Below, one piece after another: positions 48,495 to 57,934 of a DNA stretch of 64,000 nucleotides. A program made the translations under genes and the position numbers. Every line of letters starts with the position of its first letter. The first letter of the stretch is position 1. The notes below the pieces were generated by a model, which saw only the letters and a list, made by a program, of their open reading frames with translations, did no database searches and was not told the DNA's origin. Source of the DNA: Acinetobacter sp. NIPH 298 (GTDB lineage Bacteria; Pseudomonadota; Gammaproteobacteria; Pseudomonadales; Moraxellaceae); the NCBI RefSeq assembly GCF_000369505.1, contig NZ_KB850055.1, positions 1,641,706 to 1,705,705 on the forward strand, given 5' to 3'.

Positions 48495-48792
48495 TAGATT
48501 CGATCAAATAAAAATGATTTCATTTTTCACATAGAACCAAACTGAAAAATGAAATTATTTTTTACATTTTTAATTAAATTATTTTTAAGTTTGAAACCAC
48601 TTACTCAAATACACAAATATATTTTTCACAATTAAATACAGACACTTAAACCAAATGCAATTAGAACAAAATACTTAAAAATTACTCTATTTTTACATTA
48701 TTTACATGTAGCAAAATAAATCTATGCAATCCCCCTTTAAAAAAATTTAAGCAACCCTTATTAATGAATACAGGTTCACAAGGAGTTCGGCT
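48495..48792. other. AT-rich intergenic region
   Basis: No terminator, RNA or gene was recognised here beyond the promoter and AGGAG site of the small downstream gene. Confidence 0.5.
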
Positions 48793-48999
48793 ATGAAAAA
48801 CAGAGTTGTTAAAGCAAAAAATTTATTGGCTTTTCGTATTTGGTTGGAAAAGTTAGGATATTCAGTTAAAAATCTGACAGATAATCGCGGTTTTACTTTT
48901 AGCTTTAAAAAAGAATATGGTTTAGTCACTTGTGATTTATCTGGAAATTCTTTAGCAATGCAGCTCGGTGAAGAATTTGAAGATCACTTGAAAGCGTAA
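48793..48999 (+). CDS. Small basic unknown protein
   Basis: This is a 68-residue soluble protein with no signal peptide. It has a positively charged N-terminus (MKNRVVKAKNLLAFRIWLEKL), then a beta-like GYSVKNLTDNRGFTFSFKKEYGLVTCDL and an acidic end (LGEEFEDHLKA). An AAGGAG site sits 8 nt before the ATG, supporting translation. The family was not recognised. It lies upstream of the SAH riboswitch but is separated from it by a hairpin. Confidence 0.75.
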   Translation: MKNRVVKAKNLLAFRIWLEKLGYSVKNLTDNRGFTFSFKKEYGLVTCDLSGNSLAMQLGEEFEDHLKA

Positions 49000-49014
49000 T
49001 GGTTGGTTTTAAAA

Positions 49015-49046
49015 TTTAGGGTTTCAAATGGATAAGAAACCCTAAA
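49015..49046 (+). terminator. Hairpin after the 48793-48999 gene
   Basis: TTTAGGGTTTC and GAAACCCTAAA form a perfect 11-bp stem with a 10-nt loop. The following T-run is weak. Confidence 0.55.
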
Positions 49047-49163
49047 GCATCTATATAAATTTTTTAATGATATATTTGCCTATATTTAATCCCCTACTTT
49101 CTAACCATCTCATTCAAAATTTCATTGGAACTCAACCGATTTCCAAGTATGATAATGCCCTAG

Positions 49164-49255
49164 TCGAGGGATGCTGCGACAATTGATTGGCACAAAAAAT
49201 CAATTTGCTAGGCTCGGCGTAAGAAGCAATGCTTCCAAGACAACGGCATCCGCGA
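49164..49255 (+). promoter_or_regulatory. SAH riboswitch
   Basis: The sequence carries the recognised S-adenosylhomocysteine riboswitch pattern. It opens TCGAGGGATGCTGCGAC, has an internal hairpin TTGATTGGC...AAATCAATTTGC, then GCTAGGCTCGGCG, and closes with CAACGGCATCCGCGA. GGATGC at the 5' side pairs with GCATCC at the 3' side, and the CTCG of GGCTCGG can pair with the CGAGGG start. It lies 37 nt before ahcY, where such elements switch on SAH breakdown when SAH accumulates. This class is known in proteobacteria. Confidence 0.9.
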
Positions 49256-49292
49256 ACAAAACGATCCATACTATTTTTTCTAGGAGATCCTG

Positions 49293-50675
49293 ATGAACGC
49301 GGTGAATGCTTCATTTACAGATTATAAAGTTGCCGATATTTCACTTGCTGACTACGGCCGTAAAGAAATCAAACTTGCTGAAGCTGAAATGCCAGCCTTG
49401 ATTGGTTTGCGTAAGCGTTATGCTGCGGCTAAACCGCTTGCAGGCGCAAAAATTTTGGGTTGTATTCATATGACAATCCAAACTGCCGTTTTAATCGAAA
49501 CTTTAATCGAGTTAGGCGCTGAAGTTCGTTGGACATCATGTAACATTTTCTCTACTCAAGATCACGCTGCTGCTGCAATTGCTGCGCGCGGTATTCCTGT
49601 ATTCGCTTGGAAAGGTGAAACTGAAGAAGAATATGTTTGGTGTTTAGAGCAACAAATCAATGTCAATGGTCAGCCTTGGGCTGCCAACATGATCTTGGAC
49701 GATGGCGGTGACTTAACTGCACTTGTTCATGAAAAATACCCTGCTCTTTTAGAACGCATCCACGGTATTACCGAAGAAACCACAACAGGTGTTCAACGTC
49801 TGTTGGAAATGTGGAAAGATGGTTCTCTTAAAGTGCCAGCGATCAACGTGAATGACTCGATTACAAAATCGAAAAATGACAACAAATATGGTTGCCGCCA
49901 TTCATTAAATGATGCCATTAAACGTGCAACTGACATGCTACTTTCTGGTCGCCGTGCACTTGTGATTGGCTATGGCGATGTGGGTAAAGGTTCTGCGCAA
50001 TCTTTACGTCAAGAAGGCATGATTGTACGTGTAACTGAAGTTGATCCAATCTGTGCAATGCAAGCATGTATGGATGGCTATGAAGTTGTTTCTCCATATA
50101 AAAATGGCGTACAAACAGGTAATAAAGAAGACATCAACCAAGACCTATTAGGCAATACTGACCTTGTTGTCACCACAACAGGTAACTACCATGTGTGTGA
50201 TTCTGCAATGCTCGATAGCTTAAAAGCGGGTGCAGTCGTATGTAACATCGGTCACTTTGATACAGAAATCGACACAGCATATTTACGTGGTTATAAGTGG
50301 GTTGAAGTAAAACCACAAGTACACCAAGTATATCGTTCAGAAGATGAAAGTAATTATTTGATCCTTCTTTCTGAAGGTCGTTTGGTTAACCTTGGTAATG
50401 CAACTGGTCACCCATCACGCGTCATGGATGGTTCTTTTGCAAACCAAGTATTAGGTCAAATGCATTTGTTCGCTGAGAAATTTGCAGATCTACCTGCTGA
50501 TCAAAAGCAAGCTGCAATCCGTGTAGAAGTACTTCCGAAAAAATTAGATGAAGAAGTTGCTGCTGCCATGGTCCTTGGTTTTGGTGGTGTGTTAACACAA
50601 CTGACTCAAGTGCAAGCCGATTACTTAGGTGTACCAGTTGAAGGTCCATTCAAAGCTGACGCTTATAAATACTAA
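49293..50675 (+). CDS. ahcY: S-adenosylhomocysteine hydrolase
   Basis: AhcY splits SAH into homocysteine and adenosine, relieving product inhibition of methyltransferases. It has 460 residues. Family motifs are present: [13 protein letters not shown], substrate-site [17 protein letters not shown], the NAD-binding [17 protein letters not shown], and the C-terminal catalytic tail ending [12 protein letters not shown] lies 6-10 nt before the ATG, downstream of an SAH riboswitch. metF follows after 134 nt, across a dispersed-type repeat. Confidence 0.97.
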   Translation: MNAVNASFTDYKVADISLADYGRKEIKLAEAEMPALIGLRKRYAAAKPLAGAKILGCIHMTIQTAVLIETLIELGAEVRWTSCNIFSTQDHAAAAIAARGIPVFAWKGETEEEYVWCLEQQINVNGQPWAANMILDDGGDLTALVHEKYPALLERIHGITEETTTGVQRLLEMWKDGSLKVPAINVNDSITKSKNDNKYGCRHSLNDAIKRATDMLLSGRRALVIGYGDVGKGSAQSLRQEGMIVRVTEVDPICAMQACMDGYEVVSPYKNGVQTGNKEDINQDLLGNTDLVVTTTGNYHVCDSAMLDSLKAGAVVCNIGHFDTEIDTAYLRGYKWVEVKPQVHQVYRSEDESNYLILLSEGRLVNLGNATGHPSRVMDGSFANQVLGQMHLFAEKFADLPADQKQAAIRVEVLPKKLDEEVAAAMVLGFGGVLTQLTQVQADYLGVPVEGPFKADAYKY

Positions 50676-50689
50676 GTTTTAGTACCCGT

Positions 50690-50784
50690 CTCCCTAGCCC
50701 TCTCCCTTAGGAAGAGGTGATATTCGTTACCCTAATGAGTATTAAAAAGTCCTCTCCGTTAAGGAGGGGATTTAGGGGAAGTGA
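50690..50784 (+). repeat. Imperfect inverted repeat between ahcY and metF
   Basis: CTCCCTAGCCCTCTCCCTTA and TAAGGAGGGGATTTAGGGGA are imperfect complements with arms of about 30 nt, separated by an AT-rich middle. It has the look of a short dispersed palindromic element (MITE/REP-like). Only one copy was seen in the window. Confidence 0.6.
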
Positions 50785-50809
50785 AAAGAAATAAAAAAAA
50801 GGATTTGAA

Positions 50810-51646
50810 ATGACCAAACGTGTTCCTATTTCTTTTGAGTTTTTCCCACCTAAAACTGATGTAGGTGCGGAGAAACTACGTACTGTTCACCAAGAATTAC
50901 AGCAATTGAATCCTGAGTTTTTCTCGATTACCTACGGCGCTGGTGGTTCTACACGTGAACGAACTTTAGCTGCAATTCATGATTTCAATGGCAGTGGTAC
51001 GCCTGTTGCACCTCACCTATCTTGTATTGGTGATGATAAAACACGTATTGCTGAGCTTTTAGACTTATACAAGTCTCAAGGTATTGATCGCATCGTGGCA
51101 TTACGCGGAGATTTACCTTCAGGTCAGGTTGGCCTAGGTGAGCTTCCATACGCTCAGGACCTCGTGCGCTTTATCCGTGAATATTCTGGTGATCACTTTC
51201 ATATCGAAGTTGCTGCTTATCCTGAAATGCATCCCCAAGCCGAAAGCTTTGATGTCGATATTCAACGTTTCGTTGAAAAAGTACACGCTGGTGCAAATGC
51301 AGGGATTACACAGTTCTTCTTTAATCCTGATGCTTATTTCTATTTTATGGAACGTCTTGACAAAGCGGGTGTCAATATCCCCGTTGCTCCTGGGATTATG
51401 CCGATTACCAATGCGAGTAATTTGATCCGCTTTGCTGATGGTACGGGTGCAGAAATTCCTCGTTGGATTCGTAAGCAGCTTGCAGCTTATGGAGATGACA
51501 GCAAAAGTATCAAAGCATTCGGCCATGAAGTTATTGTGAAACTCTGCGAACGTTTAATCGCTGGTGGCGCACCATCACTTCACTTCTATTCAATGAACCA
51601 AACTGAACCGACTCAACAACTAGTTGTTGATCTTGGTTTAAACTAA
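50810..51646 (+). CDS. metF: Methylenetetrahydrofolate reductase
   Basis: MetF makes 5-methyl-THF for methionine synthesis, using FAD. The 278-residue TIM barrel shows ISFEFFPPKTDVGAEKLR, ITYGAGGSTRERTLA, PHLSCIGDDKTRIAELLD, IVALRGDLPSGQ and ITQFFFNPDAYFYFMER. These features are complete. It lies downstream of ahcY and its riboswitch, so it probably shares that control. AAAAGGATTTG lies before the ATG. Confidence 0.97.
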   Translation: MTKRVPISFEFFPPKTDVGAEKLRTVHQELQQLNPEFFSITYGAGGSTRERTLAAIHDFNGSGTPVAPHLSCIGDDKTRIAELLDLYKSQGIDRIVALRGDLPSGQVGLGELPYAQDLVRFIREYSGDHFHIEVAAYPEMHPQAESFDVDIQRFVEKVHAGANAGITQFFFNPDAYFYFMERLDKAGVNIPVAPGIMPITNASNLIRFADGTGAEIPRWIRKQLAAYGDDSKSIKAFGHEVIVKLCERLIAGGAPSLHFYSMNQTEPTQQLVVDLGLN

Positions 51647-51668
51647 TTTGTACGAGCCTAATCCAAGC

Positions 51669-52391
51669 ATGAATCGTTTTTATATCGAAACCGAATTAAA
51701 TACTGGCAATACCATTGAATTAACGGAATCGGTGTTTCACCATTGGGTACGGGTATTACGTGCAAAAGAACAAGAACAAGCCATCTTTTTTAATGGAAAA
51801 GGTGGTGAATACGTTGTAACACTGACTGAAATCAATAAGAAAAATGCATTGGTATCCGTTGATCATTTTGATCCAATTGATCGCACCCCCCCTTTTCAAA
51901 TTATTTTAGGTCAAGTCATGAGTAAAGGCGATCGTATGGATTATGCGATTCAAAAAGCGACTGAACTTGGCGTTACAACGATTCAACTCTTGACCAGCGA
52001 ACGTTGCGAAATGCGACTCAAGTACGATCGTGATCAAAAGAAATTAGAGCATTGGCAATCTGTCGCTATCGCCGCATGTGAACAATGTGGCATGAACAGA
52101 GTTCCAGAGGTGTTAGCTCCTATCGCATTAATAGATTGGGTCAAGTCAGCCCAACTCCCGCCATCTCGCTTTGTTTTAGCACCAAACAAAACTCAAGAAA
52201 ATGTATTATTAGACAGTTCACCCGATTTAGCATTATTAATCGGTCCTGAGGGTGGCCTCAGTGAAACCGAAATCGAAACTGCAAATCAAAACCAGTTCAA
52301 AAACTGGTGCATTGGCGACCGTGTTTTAAGAACTGAAACTGCTCCGGTTGTGGCTTTGTCTATTTTGAACTATCACTTTTCCATCAAATGA
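51669..52391 (+). CDS. rsmE: 16S rRNA (uracil-1498-N3) methyltransferase
   Basis: RsmE methylates U1498 of 16S rRNA. The 240-residue SPOUT/trefoil-knot protein has an N-terminal PUA-like region (HHWVRVLRAKEQEQAIFFNG) and a knot with KATELGVTTIQLLTSERCE. The SAM-site LIGPEGGLSETEIETA and VLRTETAPVVALSIL are intact. The ATG at 51669 (MNRFYIETE) is preferred over an upstream TTG. It begins just behind metF. Confidence 0.96.
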   Translation: MNRFYIETELNTGNTIELTESVFHHWVRVLRAKEQEQAIFFNGKGGEYVVTLTEINKKNALVSVDHFDPIDRTPPFQIILGQVMSKGDRMDYAIQKATELGVTTIQLLTSERCEMRLKYDRDQKKLEHWQSVAIAACEQCGMNRVPEVLAPIALIDWVKSAQLPPSRFVLAPNKTQENVLLDSSPDLALLIGPEGGLSETEIETANQNQFKNWCIGDRVLRTETAPVVALSILNYHFSIK

Positions 52392-52478
52392 TATATGTGG
52401 ATTGCTTTCCATTGGGTTTAGCGTTAATTTAAATGCACTCAACTCTGCTTACAAAAATAAAAGCTGTAGGCATGAAAA

Positions 52479-55349
52479 ATGAAAAGGATTATTCGTTGTA
52501 TGTCTGGGGTTCAAAAGCAAGATTCACCGCCACCTATTTATACGGATTTGATCAATTGTTCTAGCCATATCCGTACTTTTGTGCTCAGTGTACTCTGTAT
52601 TTGTCTTTTAGATTATGTGTTGTTTGGTGTTTTCTACTCTTTTAGTCCCAACATTTTCACTGTTTGGATCTGTATTACTCTAATTGTTTTTCTGCTGTTC
52701 TTTTTTCTATGTCGATTCTCTTTACAACACACCTCATCCCCACTTTTCTTAAAAAGAACCAACCATTTATTCCAAATAATATGTTTTTTTACGGGTTTAT
52801 TGCTCGGCGTTAACTCCATCATTATTAATTATTATCTCATCCATGATGTACCTAGCCTAACAAGCTCACATATTTCAATCTTAACCGCCTTGCTCCTCAC
52901 GACATCACATATCATTGCACTTACATTTTTAACCCAACATATTCGATATTTTTTATTATTTTTTATTCCCAGTATTGTTCCACTCATTATTTCACAAATT
53001 CTATTTGGTGATCATCACCAGACGCTGTTCTATCTCGCGTATTACTCAATTTTCTTTGCAACATTACTATGCGCACAAGCAACTTATAAAATCCATAAAC
53101 GTCTTTCAGGCGTACTTGAAAAAAACAAACAACTGATGGATGTTTCTGAACGACATAATCAATGGACTGAAGAACTATGCCAGCAGCTACAGCGAGAAAT
53201 CAATAAATCCAAAGATATAGAAGCACAATTACAATTTAATAATCATTTATTGGAACAAAAAGTTCGTGATCGTACTTTTGATCTCACCCAAATGAATGAA
53301 AGCTTAGAAGAACACCGACAAAACCTTGCCTTTGCACATGAAACTGCGGGTATCCATCCTTGGGAATGGAATCTAGAAAATCAGACCATAGGAATAACCA
53401 ACACACATAGTAAACCTGTTAAGCGCGACTCAGATAACCACTATGCGCTGTTGCACAAAATCACCCATCCTGATGATGTTGAACGTGTAAAAAACACCTT
53501 ATACGGTCATTTATATGGACACATAGCACGATATGAAGAGACTTTTCGTATTAAGCGTCCAAATGGCGAATGGTCGTGGATACATGATGTTGGGCAAGTG
53601 ATTCAAAGGGATCCTGTAAATCGAAAACCTTTACGTATGGTTGGTGTCTATCGAGATATCAATCAAGAACGTAAAGATCAAGAACGCTTGAAGCTTTCTG
53701 CCAGTGTGTTTGAACAAGCGTCTGAAGGTATATTTATTTTGGACGAACAGTTCAACTATGTTGAAGTTAATCCCAAATACGAACAAATGACAGGATTAGA
53801 TAAGCAAGCTATTTTAAATAAACATTTGTTTGACATTACCAAGCAAAATAAACCGCATCATCAAAACTTCCAACTTTCGATACTCGACACATTAAGCGAA
53901 GAATATGAGTATGAAGGAGAGTTTCAAGAGACGTATCATTCAGGAAAGTCATGTTTCCTATGGATTCATATCAATGCCGTCAAAAATGAACAAGACCAAG
54001 TCATCAATTATATCGGCATTGTTTCGGATCAAACCGAACGTAAACATCAAGAGCAACGTTTATCTTATTTAACCAACTACGACACGCTAACAGACCTGCC
54101 GAATCGTTTTTATTATCAACAGCAGCTTCATCAGTATTTAATCAGTGACGCGTCTATTCAGCACCTTGCTGTGATTCGTTTGAACATAGATCGTTTCCGC
54201 ACATTAAATGAATTGATTAGCAATCAAGCGGGCAATGAACTGTTAAAACAAGTTGCTCAACGCTTACGTGTTAGCAATATCGATGCCCTTTTGGTTGCAC
54301 ACTTAAGCGCTGATGATTTTGCCATTATTTATGAGATGTCGCCATTACATCCGCCTATTCATCAACTATGCAATAATATTGTTGAAAACTTTTGCCAACC
54401 TTTCTATATCTCTGACCAAGAATATTTGGTAAGTATTTCTGTAGGCGTGGCAATGTTTCCAGAGCATGGGCGTCAAGTTGATAATTTAAATACCCATGCA
54501 GAACAGGCCCTCAACGAAGCAAAACGCTTGGGTGGGAACACCATTCGCTATTATTCAAATGAAAGAGCGAGTCTAACCGCCAAATATTCAGATTTAGAAC
54601 TCGACTTAAGAAAAGCGATTCAAAACAACGAACTCGTCGTTTATTATCAGCCAAAGATTATCGCCCAAAATGATCAAATTGATGGCTTCGAAGCCCTCAT
54701 CCGTTGGGAGCATCCAACCAAGGGTCTGATCATGCCTGACATATTCATTCCTTTAGCAGAAAGTACCAGCCTTATTTCTGATATTGGGCAATTTGTCCTG
54801 CATGAGGCAGCTAAGCAATTACATATATGGCAGCAGCTCGGCTTCACTGATATTCATATTGCGGTCAATATCGTGGTACAACAAATTTTACGTGGGCAAC
54901 TACTTCATGATATTGATACTATCCTAGCTCAGTATTCAATTTCAGGGCAGAATCTTGAGTTAGAAATTACCGAGTCTGCTTTTCTAGAAAATACAGAAAG
55001 TGTAAAAGTCGTTTTACAAGCCCTCAAACAACGCCATATTTCAATAGCGCTTGATGATTTTGGCACAGGCTACTCTTCCCTTGCTTATTTAACCGAATAC
55101 CCAATAGACACACTGAAAATTGACCGTGCTTTTATCTCAAAAATCGGCGATGCAAAACAAGACGCGATAGTTAATGCCATGATTGCAATGGGTAAAACGA
55201 TTGGCCTAAAAGTTGTGGCTGAAGGCGTTGAGACTGAGCAGCAAAGCGAATATCTGAAACGCCAAAACTGTGACATATTGCAGGGTTACTTATTTGCTAG
55301 ACCATTAACAGCGATACATGCGACTGAATATTTACAACAGCATACCTAA
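52479..55349 (+). CDS. Membrane-bound PAS-GGDEF-EAL protein (cyclic-di-GMP)
   Basis: This is a 956-residue inner-membrane signalling protein. About six transmembrane helices lie in residues 30-210, followed by a short coiled coil, two PAS/PAC sensor domains (about 270-400 and 405-530), a GGDEF domain and an EAL domain. The GGDEF motif is degenerate (SADDF at 610-614), so cyclase activity is doubtful. The EAL domain looks intact: EAL at 738-740, ELEITES, DDFGTGYSSL, KIDRAF, EGVET and QGYLF. It is therefore probably a c-di-GMP phosphodiesterase, with GGDEF as a regulatory part. An ATG at 52500 is an alternative start. Confidence 0.9.
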   Translation: MKRIIRCMSGVQKQDSPPPIYTDLINCSSHIRTFVLSVLCICLLDYVLFGVFYSFSPNIFTVWICITLIVFLLFFFLCRFSLQHTSSPLFLKRTNHLFQIICFFTGLLLGVNSIIINYYLIHDVPSLTSSHISILTALLLTTSHIIALTFLTQHIRYFLLFFIPSIVPLIISQILFGDHHQTLFYLAYYSIFFATLLCAQATYKIHKRLSGVLEKNKQLMDVSERHNQWTEELCQQLQREINKSKDIEAQLQFNNHLLEQKVRDRTFDLTQMNESLEEHRQNLAFAHETAGIHPWEWNLENQTIGITNTHSKPVKRDSDNHYALLHKITHPDDVERVKNTLYGHLYGHIARYEETFRIKRPNGEWSWIHDVGQVIQRDPVNRKPLRMVGVYRDINQERKDQERLKLSASVFEQASEGIFILDEQFNYVEVNPKYEQMTGLDKQAILNKHLFDITKQNKPHHQNFQLSILDTLSEEYEYEGEFQETYHSGKSCFLWIHINAVKNEQDQVINYIGIVSDQTERKHQEQRLSYLTNYDTLTDLPNRFYYQQQLHQYLISDASIQHLAVIRLNIDRFRTLNELISNQAGNELLKQVAQRLRVSNIDALLVAHLSADDFAIIYEMSPLHPPIHQLCNNIVENFCQPFYISDQEYLVSISVGVAMFPEHGRQVDNLNTHAEQALNEAKRLGGNTIRYYSNERASLTAKYSDLELDLRKAIQNNELVVYYQPKIIAQNDQIDGFEALIRWEHPTKGLIMPDIFIPLAESTSLISDIGQFVLHEAAKQLHIWQQLGFTDIHIAVNIVVQQILRGQLLHDIDTILAQYSISGQNLELEITESAFLENTESVKVVLQALKQRHISIALDDFGTGYSSLAYLTEYPIDTLKIDRAFISKIGDAKQDAIVNAMIAMGKTIGLKVVAEGVETEQQSEYLKRQNCDILQGYLFARPLTAIHATEYLQQHT

Positions 55350-55568
55350 CTGTCAACCGCAAAAACTTCCATTTAAGGGTGGATTTTAAGCATTTTGGCA
55401 GTTTATTTTAAGCTCGTTATGAATTGTCAATAAGCATGTTCGTTCAGTGAAAATAAGCTTTTTTGACTGGGCGAAAGCATGAACTAGTGCTATATTCTTG
55501 TGCACTTATCTTAATATAGTAATTAGCCCCCTATATGGCTGATTATTATCGGAACAATCGAGACTCAG

Positions 55569-57839
55569 ATGGACGATCAATCTTTAAAACAGGCCGCTTT
55601 GTATTACCATGAATTTCCTACTCCGGGAAAAATCAGTGTGACACCTAGCAAGCAGCTCGTTAACCAACGAGATCTAGCGCTTGCATATTCTCCTGGTGTT
55701 GCAGCTCCGTGTTTGGAAATCGAACGAGACCCTTCTACTGCTGCCAAATATACAGCACGTGGTAATCTGGTCGCCGTCGTGAGTAATGGTACAGCTGTAC
55801 TGGGTTTAGGGAACATTGGTCCTTTAGCATCAAAACCTGTAATGGAAGGTAAAGGCGTACTTTTCAAAAAGTTCGCTGGTGTCGATGTATTTGATATCGA
55901 AATCGCAGAAAATGATCCAGACAAAATCGTCGATATCGTTGCAGCATTAGAACCAACATTTGGTGGTATCAACTTAGAAGACATCAAAGCACCTGAATGC
56001 TTCTATATCGAGAAGAAGCTTCGTGAACGCATGAAGATTCCTGTGTTCCATGATGACCAACACGGTACCAGTATTATCGTAGGCTCTGCATTATTAAATG
56101 CTTTGCAAATCGTAAATAAGAAAATTGATGAAATCAAAATTGTAGCGTCTGGTGCAGGTGCTGCGGCATTGTCTTGCTTAGATTTACTTTGTGCTCTTGG
56201 TGTGAATAAAGCCAACATCACTGTTGCTGATTCTCGCGGTCTTCTTACCACTTCACGCGAAGGACTGGATGAATCGAAAAAGCGTTACGTACAAGACATT
56301 GCAGCAACACAATTGCATGAAGTGATTGCTGGTGCGGATATGTTCTTGGGTCTTTCGGCAGCAGGTATTTTAACCAAAGAAATGGTTAAAGAAATGGCTG
56401 AAAATCCGATTATCTTTGCACTAGCCAACCCTGATCCAGAAATTTTGCCTGAACATGCACATGAAGTACGTCCAGATGTCATTATGGCGACAGGTCGTTC
56501 GGACTATCCAAACCAAGTCAATAATGCGCTTTGCTTCCCGTATATCTTCCGTGGTGCACTAGATGTCGGTGCAACCACCATCAATGAAGAAATGAAAATT
56601 GCATGTGTACATGCGATTGCACGTATGGCGCACGTAGAAGCTGATGCTGCTACTTATGGTGAAAAATCAGTATCATTTGGTCGTGATTACTTGATCCCTG
56701 GCCCACTTGATCAGCGCTTGATTTTAGAAATCGCACCTGCGGTTGCTAAAGCAGCAATGGATTCTGGTGTTGCAACACGTCCAATTGAAGATTTCTCTGC
56801 ATATCGCCAAAGACTTTCTGAGTTCGTGTATAACTCTGCGTTCTTGATGAAACCAATTTTTGCTCAAGCGAAAACTGACCCTAAACGTATTGCTTACGCT
56901 GAAGGTGAAGATGAGCGCGTATTACGTGCAGTACAAATCGCAGTTGATGAAGGTTTGGCTAAACCAATTTTAGTCGGTCGTACCACTGTAATTGAAGCAA
57001 ATATCAAAAAATTAGGTCTACGTTTACAACACGGTGTAAACATCGAGATCGTTGATCAAGAAAAAAATCCTCAATATGAGGAATTTTGGAAAGATTACTA
57101 TAAAACCATGCAGCGCAAAGGCGTGACGGTAGAGTATGCACAGCGTGAAACACGCCGTCGCTCGACCCTCATTGCTGCTTTATTGGTTAAATTTGGTCAA
57201 GCCGATGGTATGCTCTGTGGTACTTATGCAAGCTATGATATCCATTTAGATTTCGTTAAAAATGTCATTGGTTTAAAAGAAGGTCGCAGCACTTTCTTTA
57301 CCCTAAATGCATTAATGCTTGAAGATCGCAACCTATTTATTGCTGACACTTATGTGAATACCAACCCAACGGCTGAACAGCTTGCTGAAATGACCATTTT
57401 AGCTGCGGAAGAAGTACGTCGCTTTGGTATCACACCACGTGTTGCACTGCTTTCCCATTCAAGTTTTGGTAGTGATCAACTTGATTCTAGCGCTCAAAAA
57501 ATGCGTGAAGTCTATCGCTTACTTACAGAGCAAGCGCCTGAACTAGAAGTTGAAGGTGAAATGCATGGAGATGCAGCACTTGATGAAAACATCCGTCACT
57601 TTGCTTTTCCAAATTCACGCTATAAAGGTTCAGCTAACCTATTGATCATGCCAAACCTAGACTCAGCAAATATTTCTTTTAACTTGTTGAAAGCAACATC
57701 TGGGAACAATGTAACGATTGGGCCGATTTTATTGGGTGCTGCAAAACCAGTTCATATCCTCACCCCAACAGCAACAACCCGCCGTCTAATCAACATGACT
57801 GCATTGACTGTTGCTGAAATTCAACAAAGCGAAAACTAA
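55569..57839 (+). CDS. maeB: NADP-dependent malic enzyme with phosphotransacetylase-like domain
   Basis: MaeB decarboxylates malate to pyruvate with NADP. The 756-residue form has the two domains of MaeB proteins: malic enzyme (about 1-430, [60 protein letters not shown]) and a C-terminal phosphotransacetylase-like part (about 435-756, [30 protein letters not shown]-like [16 protein letters not shown]). The C-terminal part is usually regulatory (acetyl-CoA response). It is followed by hairpins before cca. Confidence 0.95.
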   Translation: MDDQSLKQAALYYHEFPTPGKISVTPSKQLVNQRDLALAYSPGVAAPCLEIERDPSTAAKYTARGNLVAVVSNGTAVLGLGNIGPLASKPVMEGKGVLFKKFAGVDVFDIEIAENDPDKIVDIVAALEPTFGGINLEDIKAPECFYIEKKLRERMKIPVFHDDQHGTSIIVGSALLNALQIVNKKIDEIKIVASGAGAAALSCLDLLCALGVNKANITVADSRGLLTTSREGLDESKKRYVQDIAATQLHEVIAGADMFLGLSAAGILTKEMVKEMAENPIIFALANPDPEILPEHAHEVRPDVIMATGRSDYPNQVNNALCFPYIFRGALDVGATTINEEMKIACVHAIARMAHVEADAATYGEKSVSFGRDYLIPGPLDQRLILEIAPAVAKAAMDSGVATRPIEDFSAYRQRLSEFVYNSAFLMKPIFAQAKTDPKRIAYAEGEDERVLRAVQIAVDEGLAKPILVGRTTVIEANIKKLGLRLQHGVNIEIVDQEKNPQYEEFWKDYYKTMQRKGVTVEYAQRETRRRSTLIAALLVKFGQADGMLCGTYASYDIHLDFVKNVIGLKEGRSTFFTLNALMLEDRNLFIADTYVNTNPTAEQLAEMTILAAEEVRRFGITPRVALLSHSSFGSDQLDSSAQKMREVYRLLTEQAPELEVEGEMHGDAALDENIRHFAFPNSRYKGSANLLIMPNLDSANISFNLLKATSGNNVTIGPILLGAAKPVHILTPTATTRRLINMTALTVAEIQQSEN

Positions 57840-57845
57840 CTGCTA

Positions 57846-57877
57846 TAAGCAAAGCTTTTCCTGAAAAGCTTTGCTTA
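57846..57877. terminator. Perfect hairpin after maeB
   Basis: TAAGCAAAGCTTTT and AAAAGCTTTGCTTA form a 14-bp perfect stem with a CCTG loop directly after the maeB stop. There is no strong T-run, so the termination efficiency is uncertain. Confidence 0.65.
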
Positions 57878-57886
57878 GTGCTTGAG

Positions 57887-57933
57887 AAAACCTCTATTCT
57901 GTAGCATGATTGTGTGAAGAATAGAGGTTTTTT
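57887..57933 (+). terminator. Terminator-like hairpin that contains the cca ribosome-binding site
   Basis: AAAACCTCTATTCT (57887-57900) is perfectly complementary to AGAATAGAGGTTTT (57918-57931), with a 17-nt loop, and a T-run leads straight into the cca ATG at 57935. The 3' arm includes AGAGG, the likely Shine-Dalgarno of cca. It can act as a terminator or hide the ribosome-binding site. Confidence 0.7.
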
Positions 57934-57934
57934 C

